DNA of 64,000 bases from NCBI GenBank assembly GCA_003116875.1, contig BCKT01000007.1:1080820-1144819 (forward strand). The letters run 5' to 3'. Shown piece by piece: positions 10,275 through 20,479 of the stretch. Positions within the stretch are counted from its first letter, which is position 1; each line of letters starts with the position of its first letter. The DNA is from Takashimella koratensis (taxonomy: Eukaryota; Basidiomycota; Tremellomycetes; Trichosporonales; Tetragoniomycetaceae). A program made the translations under genes and the position numbers. The notes beneath the pieces are model-generated. The model was not told where the DNA came from. It did no database searches and saw only the letters and a list, made by a program, of their open reading frames with translations.

Positions 10275-13200
10275 ATGGTCAAGTCGAACCAGCCCCTCCA
10301 GATCAGGCTCACCGAGCCTGTCATCTTTCTTCGTGGTCCCTCGACAGGCACAGATTTTCGAGGGCGACCACAGTCTGTTCGCGCAGATGGTCAGCCAGCC
10401 ATGGTTCGCGGTCTCCTCACTCTGCGTCTCGCCAAACCCACTCGGATACGCAGCATCGTAGTCACTCTCGAGGGCAAGTCTCGCACCGAGTGGCCAGAAG
10501 GTGAGTTACAAATCGGTTGGGTGTGGAAAAACATGTCCGATCACATCGGCCGAAAAGAAATGACGACGCCTGCTGACCCCGATTGAACAGGTATTGGACC
10601 CCGTCGAACAGAGACCTACGAGGAGCAGACCATCGTGACGGAGTCTACCACATACTTTTCAGGTATCGACTCGCGCTCTCAGTCCTCGCGTCGCGCGCAG
10701 TCTCTCGGCCCCGGAGTCTCACTTTCACAGTATGACCTCGACGACGATGACGTCGACGACGATATCGATCTGGCTGGCGTCCCCGGCGAAGACGACGACC
10801 TGGATGTAGCTGTTGCAGACGACGGGGATGTGGTTCGTGGCCGACGTGAGCGACAAATCCGGAGTGCCAGCGCCATGCCGGGTGCTTTCCTGGGCGACTC
10901 TCTCGAGTCATCAAGGCGATCGAGCTTTGGGCGGGGAGAAGTCCCTCGTCCCAGGGGTTTCAGAGCAGATAGCAACCTTAGCATGTCTGAGCTCAGCCTG
11001 CGCGAGCGAGGCCCATCTCCAGCATACACTCCCTCCGTCTCTCCCCCTCGCCAACCCGTAAGCCTGCCTGTCACTCGACAGAGCTCGTTCCTCCGCGAAT
11101 CGACAACGCCTTTGAACGATATCCCCACTCGTGACCACGTCCTCTCCCCAATTGCATCCGCCAACGTCTCGGCCAACGGGTCTCGGAACGGCTCTGAGCG
11201 TGACTCCAGTGCCGGCACCGAGCGCAGGCAGCGGTCCATGTCGGCGTTAGGATCGAGCCGGTCACCTATGCCTGAGCCGTTGGGCGAGGGACAAGAGCCG
11301 GTTTCTCCTTCGCAGGTCCACAGCCCTATCCTCGCGCCTGTCGATGGCTCTGCGACGCCATCCATGCCTCCGGGCTCAGTGCGATTCGAGGATCCGCAGG
11401 TCCCAGAGCGGGACCCGCCGACACTGGATGCAGATGTGGTTGAATCGGCGGATTCCGACGAGTCGTCTCAGGAACAGCATCAACCTGTTATTTCGAACGT
11501 CGTTTCCGAAGCTATTCGTCCTCGAGCGGCATCTGTTCGTACCCTGGACTCGACGCACACCTCGTCCTCGGCGTCACTGCACTCCTCGCAAGACCACAGC
11601 GCGGGAGAGTATCACCCCAGCTCTTCGGTCACCCAGGCTATTTCGACAGCGTCTACACCGGCTGCACCAACGCCCGAGGCATCCCGACCGCCATCCGCTA
11701 TGGAGAACGCCAGTCGCCACGCCTCGACTTCCTCCTTCCACCTTGAGCCTGAACATATCATTGCCTCCCGGTTGGGCCACGCCTCATCTTCTCGCCGCTC
11801 CAGCTTGCTCTCCCGCGAAGCTCACCTTGAGCCGTCGACCACAACTTCTAGCCCTACGCAACTGAGCCCGTCGGAATCGATGAACGACGTGACGGAGACG
11901 CGGCGCGGTCGGGTATCACGCAACGGTAGTGCCTCGACTATCGTCATCAACCACGGCCCAGCTGGTTTGAGCGACCTGCGACACTCTACCACCAGCGTCG
12001 ACGCGGATTCGACCCACCGCATTCCTAGCGGGTCGAGCTCGAACTTTGCCCCGCTGAACAGGCTTCACCATGACGCTGATGACGGTCGAGGGAGGCGTCA
12101 GTCCAAGTTCAGCCTATCGGCGGCGTTCCGTGGATTGAGTCAAGACGTCAAGGACCGTGTCTCGAATCGCAACTCGTCCAAGAGTCGCACCCGCATGCCT
12201 ACGTCCGAAACGAGCTCCGAGTCGACCGCTCCGCCGTCAGCGGCCAGCTTGATGATGGCAAGGACGGGAAGCGGGTCGGGGACTGGTCGTCGCCCATCGT
12301 CGGCTCAAGGAACCGTTGGCGAGTTTGTCGTCCCAGGTGGAGGTCGAGGCGGAGGTGGCCGAAGCCGCTCGCGAGAGCGCACTGCCAGCCCCGCACGTGG
12401 ACGAGATGGTGACAGTCGAAGCGAGAGCCGCGGTCGTGGGAGAAACAAGGGCATGAAGGCGTTGACCGGTGCATTCGGGAAAGGGGAACACAGTCAAGAC
12501 CACGAAGAGGATGCGCACAACTGGAAAGAATTCAGAAAGGGCGTCTACAACTACCCAATCTCATTCCCCATTCCCGTTGACGCCCCGCCCACGATCCACG
12601 CAGAATTCGGCAGCGTCGTGTACAAGCTCAAGGCGGTGGTGAAGCGTGTTGGCGCGTTGGTCCCGAACCTCGTGGATGATATTGAGGTGGTCATGATTGC
12701 GTGCCCCCAGGAGGATGATTTGGAGGAGACGGATAACGTGATTGTGGAGAGGCAGTGGGAGGAGCAGATGAGGTACCAGATTGCGCTGAGTGGCAAGGCG
12801 TTCCCCATCGGTGGATCCATGTGAGTGTTGGCTGGACTTGGAGACTAGAGTGGCTACTGACTTGACCAGTCCGATGAGTTTGCGTATCATGCCGCTGTTG
12901 AAGTGCAAGATCCATCGCCTAACGGTGGCTCTCGAAGGTTCGTCAGCTTAGACAAGGAGGTGCAGTTAGCTGACTTGCGCAGAGAAAACCGATTATTACG
13001 CGTTGAACCGCCGGGTTGCCCGACACGAGACCCCTCGTCGATTCAACTTGCTTGCGATCAAGCAGCCAGAGAAGAAAGAGCGTGTCGAGCCTTTGCTTCC
13101 TATCATCTCCGATCTCCCAACTGCTGCTCGTGACTCCCCACTGGCTGAGATGGCTCGTCAAGCAGCGATCAACAACCCGCGCGAACTGGACAGTTTCTCG

Positions 13201-14071
13201 TTGAACCCCGAAGACGACTTTTACGCGACGCTGTTGGAACCTCTAGGACCTTGGCATCTGGAGAAAGACTTGTCGATCCCTGATTGTGCGGCCAAACTTC
13301 GTTTCACGACCAAGCATGAGAAGACGAACGTTACCGTTGGACATTGGCTCAAAGTCACCATCCGTGTCGAGCGTGGAGACGATGTGGCTCTCGATGCTAA
13401 GGGTCGTCGAAAGCAATTCGACATTATCATGTAAGTGAAGACAGTCGCTTGGACCTTTCCCCTTTTTGGACCATAGAGCTGACTCGCGTCACAGAGAAAC
13501 ACCAATCAAGATCTTAGACTGCCGAGTCAACTCCCAGTGGAACTCACTCCCCACCTACGCTACCGTCAGCCAAGACTCTACTCAAGCTACCATCGTCAAT
13601 TGCCCGATCCACTCATTCCGCGGACCCGGTGCGCCGCCTATCATCCCACCATCTCGCCAGCCATCCACCGTACAGATCAGTGCTGCTGCTCAACCCGTTG
13701 GACCTGTCCGCAACGTCGGTCTCCCTCCTTTCGTCCCTTCCTCACGCGACCCGGTTCTCGGCCTCCCTTCGTCATCTTCCACCTCCCGATCAGGCGCTGA
13801 TGCCGCTCACGCTCCCTTGGGTGACAACGAGGATTCGTTACTTGAGCGCAACATTGTCTTTGACCGACTCATGAGTGGTCAACAGATCGAGACGGGCCAA
13901 GAACCACCAAGTTATCAGGAGGCAGTGATGAATGCCGTCCGAAGCTCAAGGAGCGCAAGTAGGTCCGCGAGCAGGATGGGGAGGACAAGGGAACCCAGAA
14001 GAGATGGGTCAAGAGATCATTCGTTGTCGGCAAGTAGAAGTAGGTCGAGAGCAGGGAGGTTGAGGGATTAG
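10275..14071 (+). CDS. Alpha-arrestin (ART family) with a very large disordered insertion
   Basis: Five exons (10275-10500, 10591-12820, 12870-12937, 12983-13430, 13495-14071) sum exactly to 1182 codons plus stop, all with GT-AG introns. Alpha-arrestins bring the ubiquitin ligase Rsp5 to plasma-membrane transporters. The arrestin N-domain begins at residue 1 (LQIRLTEPVIFLRG, then GLLTLRLAKPTRIRSIVVTLEG). It is interrupted at about residue 125 by roughly 570 residues of Ser/Arg/Pro-rich, probably disordered sequence. It resumes with YNYPISFPIPVDAPPTIHAEFG and YKLKAVVKRVGAL. The C-domain follows (PMSLRIMPLLK, KLRFTTKHEKTNVTVGHWLKVTIRVER). A PPxY ligase-binding motif, EPPSYQEAV, lies about 55 residues before the end. 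The tail is Arg/Ser-rich. The closest yeast relative cannot be fixed by eye. Confidence 0.9.
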
Positions 14072-14394
14072 GAGGATATCAACTATCAAATCATGTAATC
14101 AATCCAAGCAATCAATATGCAGAAGAACCGAGTTTCATGTTGTAAAGGCACAAAGTAGGCAAGGGGTCAAGTCAGCTGGGCTCTACAAAGTCGTCGTTGA
14201 ACGGTAGTTGAGGGATGCGGAGCGGAAATAGAAGGTTGAGAGGGGTGGGGGAGAATGGGAGAGAGAGGTACAGTTCAGAGGGAAAAGGTAGAGAGGTATT
14301 CAGACATTGGTGAAGACGGAGTAAAAAAAACAGACAACGCCTGATGATGAAGGTATGTTAACGCCCACGTCCCGAAGTATAGTGACTTCGCCGT
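14072..14394. other. Convergent spacer, arrestin 3' end / B1 3' end
   Basis: A 320-bp interval where a + strand gene and a - strand gene end facing each other. It is purine-rich with one short A run. No gene was seen. Confidence 0.5.
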
Positions 14395-14880
14395 TTATGG
14401 TGCGTATTCATCGCTTGCACAGAGCTGTTTCTGCATCCCGTACAATTGTCGGGCAAAACCTTTAAGCATCACGGATGTTGCGGCCGTCTTCGATTCCTCA
14501 CCGAGATGTTCCTCGCCGATATGTTCGTCCCTCTGCCATTCGATAAGGTCACGGATGTGGACGAGAGTGAGGAAAAAGGATCTGGCCTCCGCTGAGGTCA
14601 ATCCGTTTGACATGCGTTCGAGCTGATTTTGGGTGAGCTCCTCGATCGACTTTTGACTCGCTTCGATGAACTCGTCCGCGTTATCCCATGGAGAGAACAG
14701 CGTAGTCAGATGAGCCCTAGCTGAATCGAATTCCCCCACGGTGTACGTGGGTTTCCCGTCTGCTTCAGCGGCTTTCTCGGCTTTGCTGACGATGGAGAAC
14801 AGCTAGGAAAAAGCTTGTTTGAAACGGTCGTAGCTCTTAGGGCGCGAGGACTGGGTGTCGCCGGCGGATGGTCTGCCCAT
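14395..14880 (-). pseudogene. Group B family copy B1, early in-frame TAG
   Basis: Unrecognised protein. From ATG 14878-14880 the frame reads 25 residues (MGRPSAGDTQSS, then KSYDRFKQAFS) to a TAG at 14803-14805. It then stays open in the same frame for 136 codons, starting LFSIVSKAEKAAEADGKPTY and including EARSFFLTLVHIRDLIEW, which resembles the family core. A single C-to-T change from CAG to TAG would explain the stop. The alternative is that the TAG is a splice acceptor (preceded by CTTTTTCC), but no GTRNGT donor lies between the ATG and it. It is therefore called a probable pseudogene, with an unannotated upstream exon as the rival reading. Confidence 0.5.
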
Positions 14881-15435
14881 GCTGAAGGATGTATAGGGTG
14901 ATCTTCGAGATGCGTAGTCGTCCGATCGGACCGAGTGTCGACGATAGAGTAACGATTAATCCGTTAAATATGACTGAGTATCGAAATGTGAGCGGCGGTG
15001 AAGTGGTGGCGCGTACGGTGGGGTTGGTGAAAGTATTGGAAGAACGTGGGGAAAAGAGCAGAACACCTCCAGAGGTCCAGGTACAAATCATACAGCTCTC
15101 AAAGAGAGGGCAAGTGGTTTGGAATGTTGGTGAAAGGAGAGATGGACGGGGAGGAGTGATATGACCGCTGACTGAAAGGATGTTGACTCGCCCCTCGATA
15201 TGGCCTAGAGTGAGTAAGCCATTGGAATTAGGCGTGTGGGACACACTCTGCTATTCATAGACAAGCCCTTTTCCACAGACGAAGGGGGGGCATGCACGCG
15301 AGGATGTCACTCGTCGAGTTCGTACGACCCATAATGAACGGTTATTAGATTGATCGCCGGTGTCCAAACTCGTCTCATCTCTTTCTAGCATATAAACAGA
15401 TTCGTAAAAATCCTCGACCGACCCGAGCTCCGTTT

Positions 15436-15463
15436 CCCCCCCCCCCCCTCCCCCTCCCCCCGC
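15436..15463. repeat. Poly-C / C-rich tract
   Basis: A run of 13 C followed by more C-rich sequence (CTCCCCCTCCCCCC). The opposite strand could form a G-quadruplex. It lies in the spacer between B1 and B2. Confidence 0.85.
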
Positions 15464-15686
15464 GCGATTCTCTAAACACCCGAGACCCGCTTGTCAGCAT
15501 GATCATTGCAACGAAAGACCCGGGAGAGCAATCAAAGATGGCTGACAGGTAGATCGCGAGATATGATGCTTTCTGAATCAAGAGCTCATTGGCTGTCCAT
15601 AAATCTCCATCTTGTACCATTCCGGCATAGAAGTCACTGGGTTTCAAATGTCGGGAATGTGGTTAGCCCAGACCTCGAACCTATCT

Positions 15687-16610
15687 CTACCGGACGCGAA
15701 CAGAGTTTAGATGATAGGCGACGCTATGGTTTTTTGACAGTGGGAAGACCTTGCACTCACCGAGCTCGAGATAGGCTTTTGTAACCGTCTCCACTGAAAG
15801 GGAAGTGGCCGTCCGATGCTTCTTGGTGAGGGTCGTCCCCAGCTTGCTGAGGTCGGATTTGGTAGGGGGGAGCCCAAGAAAGAGAGGAGGATCTGCAAAC
15901 AACATGCTGTTCACTTGCAACAACATGCACAGTCTCTGGGTAGATCTGTTCCTCGTGCAGTCAATTCCCAGGCGAATTGAGTCCGACAATTGGGAGTCGT
16001 GAAAAGTAACCTGCTGTCGCATCATCTTGCCAAATCGTTGCACCGATTCAATCTTGTTCTTTTCGTAACGTTGATCGAATTCCAGCCGCAAGTTTTTGGC
16101 TGCGTGAGAGCACCAAGCGTAGAATGACATGATTTTGAGACGTTTCGTGTCACGTTTCGTGTCGCCCTCGTCGTGAGTGTTCCTCTCCTCCTCCTTGCAA
16201 GCGGTCATCTCCTTCTCGCCTCGGTAAACGGTTCCCTCATCCTCAGTCTCGCTTTCGTAATCGGCTGCCTGCCTCTCTTCGAAATATGTCCGGAGTTTGC
16301 TTTCGAGGTCCTCAGGAGAGTTTGAGGCTTGGACAACGATTTCGAAAGCATCCTTGATAAGGGCACAAAGTCCTTCGGGAATTTCCTCCTCGCTGGTCTC
16401 TTCCCACATCTTGACAATAGGTCGCATCGTTCGCCGAAACTGCGTCATCGTCAGACGAAACGCCCGTTTAGTAAGGATGACTGGGTCGACGTAGTCTTCG
16501 GTGAGATCCTCCCAATGCTCAATTGGAGTGAAGGGGTCTGTGCTCGGGGACCATGTCTCGAGACCATTTTCAGACCATTTTGCTGAGTATTGGTCGCTTG
16601 ACTCGGACAT
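15687..16610 (-). CDS. Group B family protein B2
   Basis: Unrecognised protein of at least 283 residues from ATG 16608-16610. It has an acidic N-terminus, then AFRLTMTQFRRTMRPIVKMWEE, an acidic linker (YESETEDEGT), the core IMSFYAWCSHAAKNL, then KMMRQQVTFHDSQLSDSIRLG and STQRLCMLLQVN. It ends near SLSVETVTKAYLELG. A GTGAGT donor follows directly (intron start 15760), so the reading to 15687 is probably intronic and a short last exon lies downstream, between about 15375 and 15650. The exact C-terminus is not resolved. It is clearly paralogous to B3: FRRTMRPIVKMWEE corresponds to FWRAIRPIIQEWK, and SFYAWCSHAAKNL to SFYAWCTRVAQLT. Function unknown. Confidence 0.65.
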   Translation of the reverse strand: MSESSDQYSAKWSENGLETWSPSTDPFTPIEHWEDLTEDYVDPVILTKRAFRLTMTQFRRTMRPIVKMWEETSEEEIPEGLCALIKDAFEIVVQASNSPEDLESKLRTYFEERQAADYESETEDEGTVYRGEKEMTACKEEERNTHDEGDTKRDTKRLKIMSFYAWCSHAAKNLRLEFDQRYEKNKIESVQRFGKMMRQQVTFHDSQLSDSIRLGIDCTRNRSTQRLCMLLQVNSMLFADPPLFLGLPPTKSDLSKLGTTLTKKHRTATSLSVETVTKAYLELGECKVFPLSKNHSVAYHLNSVRVR

Positions 16611-17104
16611 GATTGGTCGTGGAAGTGAGTACGGTTGGAGAAACAGGTCGTCTCTTCTCGCTTGCCATTACCCCTTCTATACCCCGAATCTTTCATGTTA
16701 GTGTGCTCGCAATTAGCCCCTCTCCACAAGCAGACTTGAGAAGGGCCGGTAAGAAAGGATAAGGAAAACTCCGTACTGCTCTGGTATGCTCAAAAGCAAC
16801 CTTTCAAGATAAACAGTACAGCGGCTGATATGAGCGAGGTGGTCAATCGTGGAGACGTAGAAAGCTGACAGTCGTGCAAGGGGGAAGTGAAGGGATGGAG
16901 TATTCTCTGCTGTTTGATGCTGGTACGTGAGAGAGGCTGTGAACTAGAGAACTGGATAGTGAAGAATAAAAGAAGGGGGCGAGGGAATGGGGGGAGGGGC
17001 GGGGGAGGGGTCATTTCGAAATCGGTCTGGGAGGGATTGGTGAAGACAGGCTGAAAGGATATCCACAGTCCTCTCGAGGGGTGCGAGGTGTCCCAAAGGG
17101 CTGG
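16611..17104. other. B2 promoter region and spacer left of the LTR
   Basis: About 490 bp with no credible gene. It is pyrimidine-rich on the minus strand upstream of B2. Confidence 0.45.
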
Positions 17105-17346
17105 TGTCACGGACACCGGCCTACGCGGCCGTAAACTACCATTACGGTAACGCCACCCAAGGACTGAGACCTACCACATTCGGCGAGAGACAGGAGTACC
17201 CGTAGTCAGACCATAGCATATATATACGGTCCAGTACCAGACTCGATACTCCTCGTCGAATGTTATATTCTGTATTCGACAGTACTTTCATCGTAACTAC
17301 TTCTACGGTCTACCAAAGGGACCCACCAGCGATACCCACCATCACA
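17105..17346. mobile_element. Solo LTR of a retrotransposon
   Basis: A 242-bp element starts TGTCACGG and ends CCATCACA, so the ends are TGT...ACA as in retroviral-type LTRs. It is flanked by a perfect 5-bp direct repeat GCTGG (17100-17104 and 17347-17351), the size expected for LTR-retrotransposon integration. A TATA-like sequence (CATATATATA, about 17217-17226) lies in the middle, as in an LTR promoter. No gag or pol reading frame lies next to it, so recombination between two LTRs probably removed the body. Orientation cannot be assigned with certainty. Confidence 0.75.
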
Positions 17347-17596
17347 GCTGGGCGGGACCCGTGGAGCAACCCCAGGTGAGTAAGTGTGTTAGGACTTTTG
17401 GCAGGAGGGTTGGTTGCCAAAACTCTTTCGTCTCCGTTTCGTCTACGAAAACCCATTACAGCAAGTGCGTGTGGAGTTCTACAACGAACGCATGACTCCT
17501 GTAAGCAAATCAAGCGAATTTGATTGTACCCTGCTGTATGTACGAGGAAAACTTCACAAAAGGGATGTGGGAGGAATATGGCGTGAAAATCGTATT

Positions 17597-18553
17597 CTAG
17601 AAATACACTTCCTCTTCCTCAGAGGATTCGCTTTCCGTATCCATCTCAACGTCCGACGATGTCTTGGAATGAACCTCGTCGTAATCTTCCGAAGCGCCTC
17701 CCCCAATCCCACTAGAGTCTGATGAAAACTTTGCGTTTCGTTGGATCTCCCCCTGTCGCAATTCATCGAGCCAGTACGTTCTCTTCTTGATCAGCCGGTT
17801 ATATTCGTCCACGACGTCGTTTGTCGAGATCGATGTGGCGTTGGGATTTTTTCCAACGAACGCGGCTCGAATATCTCTGATCGTCTTGGGTGTTTGAAAG
17901 GTGTAGAGCTCGAGAGACGCTGCTGAGGTCTGGACACTGATATTCACATCGAGCGCCAAACACAGTCTGCTGAGCGGTTTGAACATGATCGCTTGCTGGC
18001 CGAGTGCGAAGGCTTCGTCCCACTGGCTGTTGTGGAACTCAATCTGCTTCCTCATCTCTTTCTTGAGGGCCTCGACGTAGGGTAGCGATCTTTGTTGAAT
18101 GTCCCGATTGGTGAGTTGTGCAACACGAGTGCACCAAGCGTAGAACGATGCTGTTTGAAGGGGTTGTCGCGTTCCGAAGAAAGTTTTTCTCTCAAAATCG
18201 AAGCGAGTTGGTAAAAATCCTCGAAAGGTCTCGAACCCCTCTTTCCCCTCGCCCAAAGTTTCGAACGCCTTTGCGGTCTTTTCGGCATGTGGCCGGTTCG
18301 TTTCAGTCGACTTGGTCGTTTTCCACTCCTGAATGATCGGTCGTATCGCTCGCCAGAAGCTAATCAACGTCATTTGAGACTTCCACGCCGCAAACGCCTT
18401 GTCGTCTGTCAACGCCTCGACGGGTGGGTACCAATCGTTCGTCGAGATGAAGTCCACGCCGAAATCGTCGATCTCGGAGAGGTACGCTTCCGCTCCAAAG
18501 TCACCGTTGAACGCCCATACTGGGAGAAGCGAATGTCCGAGTTGATCGTTCAT
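17597..18553 (-). CDS. Group B family protein B3
   Basis: Single-exon 318-aa protein of unknown function from ATG 18551-18553 (MNDQLGHSLLPVW). Segments in order: an acidic N-terminus; TLISFWRAIRPIIQEWK; TASFYAWCTRVAQLT, the family core; then ALKKEMRKQIEFHNSQWDEA; LSRLCLALDVNI; a Thr/Ser-rich segment ending SISTNDVVDEYNRLIKK; and a C-terminus rich in Asp/Glu/Ser (MDTESESSEEEEVYF). It aligns with B2 over most of its length and is the best intact representative of this subgroup. There is no signal peptide or membrane segment. Confidence 0.75.
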   Translation of the reverse strand: MNDQLGHSLLPVWAFNGDFGAEAYLSEIDDFGVDFISTNDWYPPVEALTDDKAFAAWKSQMTLISFWRAIRPIIQEWKTTKSTETNRPHAEKTAKAFETLGEGKEGFETFRGFLPTRFDFERKTFFGTRQPLQTASFYAWCTRVAQLTNRDIQQRSLPYVEALKKEMRKQIEFHNSQWDEAFALGQQAIMFKPLSRLCLALDVNISVQTSAASLELYTFQTPKTIRDIRAAFVGKNPNATSISTNDVVDEYNRLIKKRTYWLDELRQGEIQRNAKFSSDSSGIGGGASEDYDEVHSKTSSDVEMDTESESSEEEEVYF

Positions 18554-19468
18554 GGCAAATTGTCGAAGAGAGAGGGGATGGAGAAGAAAACCCCTTTTCT
18601 CCCCCCTCCCCCATAAATTTTGTATTATACTCTCCGCCCTCCTCAAACCCCCTACTATCCTTCAGCTTTTTTATGCGAACAACTCCGACCGGCTTGGCCG
18701 ACAAGAAAGGACGAGTTGAACTTCGACATGCTCTCGCATGTCGCCAGTCAAGTCAGAAACCACCTTTCACGACCACCTCAACAACGACCTCGCTAAGCGA
18801 GGTAGTCAAAATATGAGGACATGTAAAGCGTCGGCTGTTTACAAGGGGAGGATGAAAGGATGGAACGAGTTTTCGCGTTTGGGGAGAGGTCGCAGGTTGC
18901 AGCCTATGGCAGTCAGACTTTCGGAGCTCACTTTTGAGTGGGGTCAAAGGCCTCGGGAAGTTCGCCGTCGTTTGGTTGCGCTCATGCTCAGACGCGCCGA
19001 AAAGAGTGGGCGGCCGGACCATGCCCGAGTGTCAACTCCTCCAGCTGAGTCTGGATATACAAGGTCTGCCTTCTCTTTCTTCTACGGCGAGCATGTTGGC
19101 GGCTGTGGGCTGATCTGCTACCAGGCTCTGTATCCTCCTCCCCTTGACCTTTGTTTAGGGGATCCCGGCCCATTCCCCCTTCCTCACCCTATTCAAGGGG
19201 CATTCATTGTCCCCTGCACTGACAATATGTCAATAAACCATGATGCGCACAGTGTTCAAGCGAGCACGAGCCAATCGTCCTGGAGAATACGTCCTTGGAA
19301 GTCGGTTTCACTGCACCAAGTATTCAACCCTCTTCAATCATTCCAGGTGTATCTGAGTCTTCATTTCCGCTCGTAGATGTACAGTATGAAATTCGAATGC
19401 AAGCCTGGTGCCTCGACAGTGAGACAGTCTGAAGCTCAAAAGGAAGGAGAAACAGTAAAATATAGCGT
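18554..19468. other. Spacer between B3 and B4
   Basis: About 915 bp. A + strand open frame at 18738-19376 (212 codons) has no similarity to anything recognised and an erratic composition, so it is left uncalled. A short TTGAACACTGTGC-type AT-rich stretch near 19230-19260 has no obvious meaning. Confidence 0.45.
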
Positions 19469-20479
19469 TCAACCTAGGGGTCCAGGGTCGGCTGAGGATT
19501 GTGCGGGGGCAGACGACTGGGCTTTATCGGTCGCGTCGATCGCGTCGGTAGCCTGAATGGGGTTCGCCGGCAGCTCACGGAGGAAACGAAGGTCCAAGTA
19601 GGTGAAGGGGTCGGCGAGACTGTGTTGCTCCAAAAGCTTGCCGTACTGATGGTAGCGGTAATCCCCTTCGAATCCATCGTGAGAGGAGGATTCAGAGAGG
19701 ATCGACTTGACTGAGTCTTGAATCTTCTCAAGATCTTCCTTCGATCGACCGTGGAGAGTGGCCCGGGATGACGCGAATGTAAAGAACGCTCGGTTCATCC
19801 ATGATTCATCGGCGGATTTGTATGCCTGTCCGCCTCCATCAGGTATGAGCTCGTCGATCTTCTTGGCTTCGGCTTCGATGAGACTTGAGACACTTCTCAC
19901 CCAGGGACGCTTGCTTTTGCCGATGTTGTTGAAAGACAACTCGATGACGAGACCAGTCCACGACAAAAACGAGGCAGTATGCACCAGATCATCGGGATGC
20001 CATTCTTCGTAAGTGAGCGGAAACAGGCGAGGTTTGAGTATGGACTCAAATTCGTTCGGCGTTTCCACAGCACCGGTGGTTGGAAGAAGCGAGTGCAGGC
20101 TTGTCGCAAACTGTGTCTGCAATGCACCGGTGACTCGACCCTTTGCAAGTTGAGGTTGCCAGCGAGGAATGTCGGTGGCGAGGGTCTGAAAGAAGTGGTG
20201 AACGTTGGTCGCGAGTGCATCCTTCAGAGTCTCGACGCGCGTCTGTGGGTCCACGAGTTTCTTCTTCTTGGGAATCGCCGTGCTCCCGACGAGGGGGGTA
20301 CCAATCAAATCGGCGAGTGAATTGGTCGGATCATCGAATGTCGCGCCACCGGCGGTCTCAGATGTCGGCTGAACTTGAAATGTCGAAGTCCCTTCGAGGG
20401 GGGGCGTAGGAGTTCGGACATGCTTGGGCGGCCGCCCTCTGCGCCGCTTGGGCGGCTTGGGCTCATTGGCTTTGGGCAT
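19469..20479 (-). CDS. Group B family protein B4 with an N-terminal AT-hook
   Basis: Single-exon 336-aa protein from ATG 20477-20479. Residues 11-20 are KRRRGRPPKH, a good match to the AT-hook, which binds the minor groove of AT-rich DNA, so a nuclear role is possible. Then come a Thr/Pro-rich linker, FFQTLATDIPRWQPQLAKG, the core VHTASFLSWTGLVIELSFN, a helical region, and FTYLDLRFLRELPANP near the end. It is paralogous to B5: FWETMGEKVPRWEDHLSHG, VAFLSWCSLIAEL and YSDLRFLRVL correspond to the three segments. The rest of the protein matches no family I recognise. It reads towards the contig end like its neighbours. Confidence 0.75.
   Translation of the reverse strand: MPKANEPKPPKRRRGRPPKHVRTPTPPLEGTSTFQVQPTSETAGGATFDDPTNSLADLIGTPLVGSTAIPKKKKLVDPQTRVETLKDALATNVHHFFQTLATDIPRWQPQLAKGRVTGALQTQFATSLHSLLPTTGAVETPNEFESILKPRLFPLTYEEWHPDDLVHTASFLSWTGLVIELSFNNIGKSKRPWVRSVSSLIEAEAKKIDELIPDGGGQAYKSADESWMNRAFFTFASSRATLHGRSKEDLEKIQDSVKSILSESSSHDGFEGDYRYHQYGKLLEQHSLADPFTYLDLRFLRELPANPIQATDAIDATDKAQSSAPAQSSADPGPLG

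Noticed and set aside
10645..11365. Minus-strand gene opposite the arrestin
   Set aside because: It is the antisense shadow of the long Ser/Arg-rich exon and has an Arg/Ser composition created by the sense codons.
17092..17320. CCAAAGGG direct repeats as the target duplication of the LTR
   Set aside because: These repeats do not border TG...CA ends. GCTGG at 17100-17104 and 17347-17351 does so exactly and has the right size.
18738..19376. A 212-codon + strand gene between B3 and B4
   Set aside because: No similarity, no splice or start context, and irregular composition. Possible by chance in GC-rich DNA.
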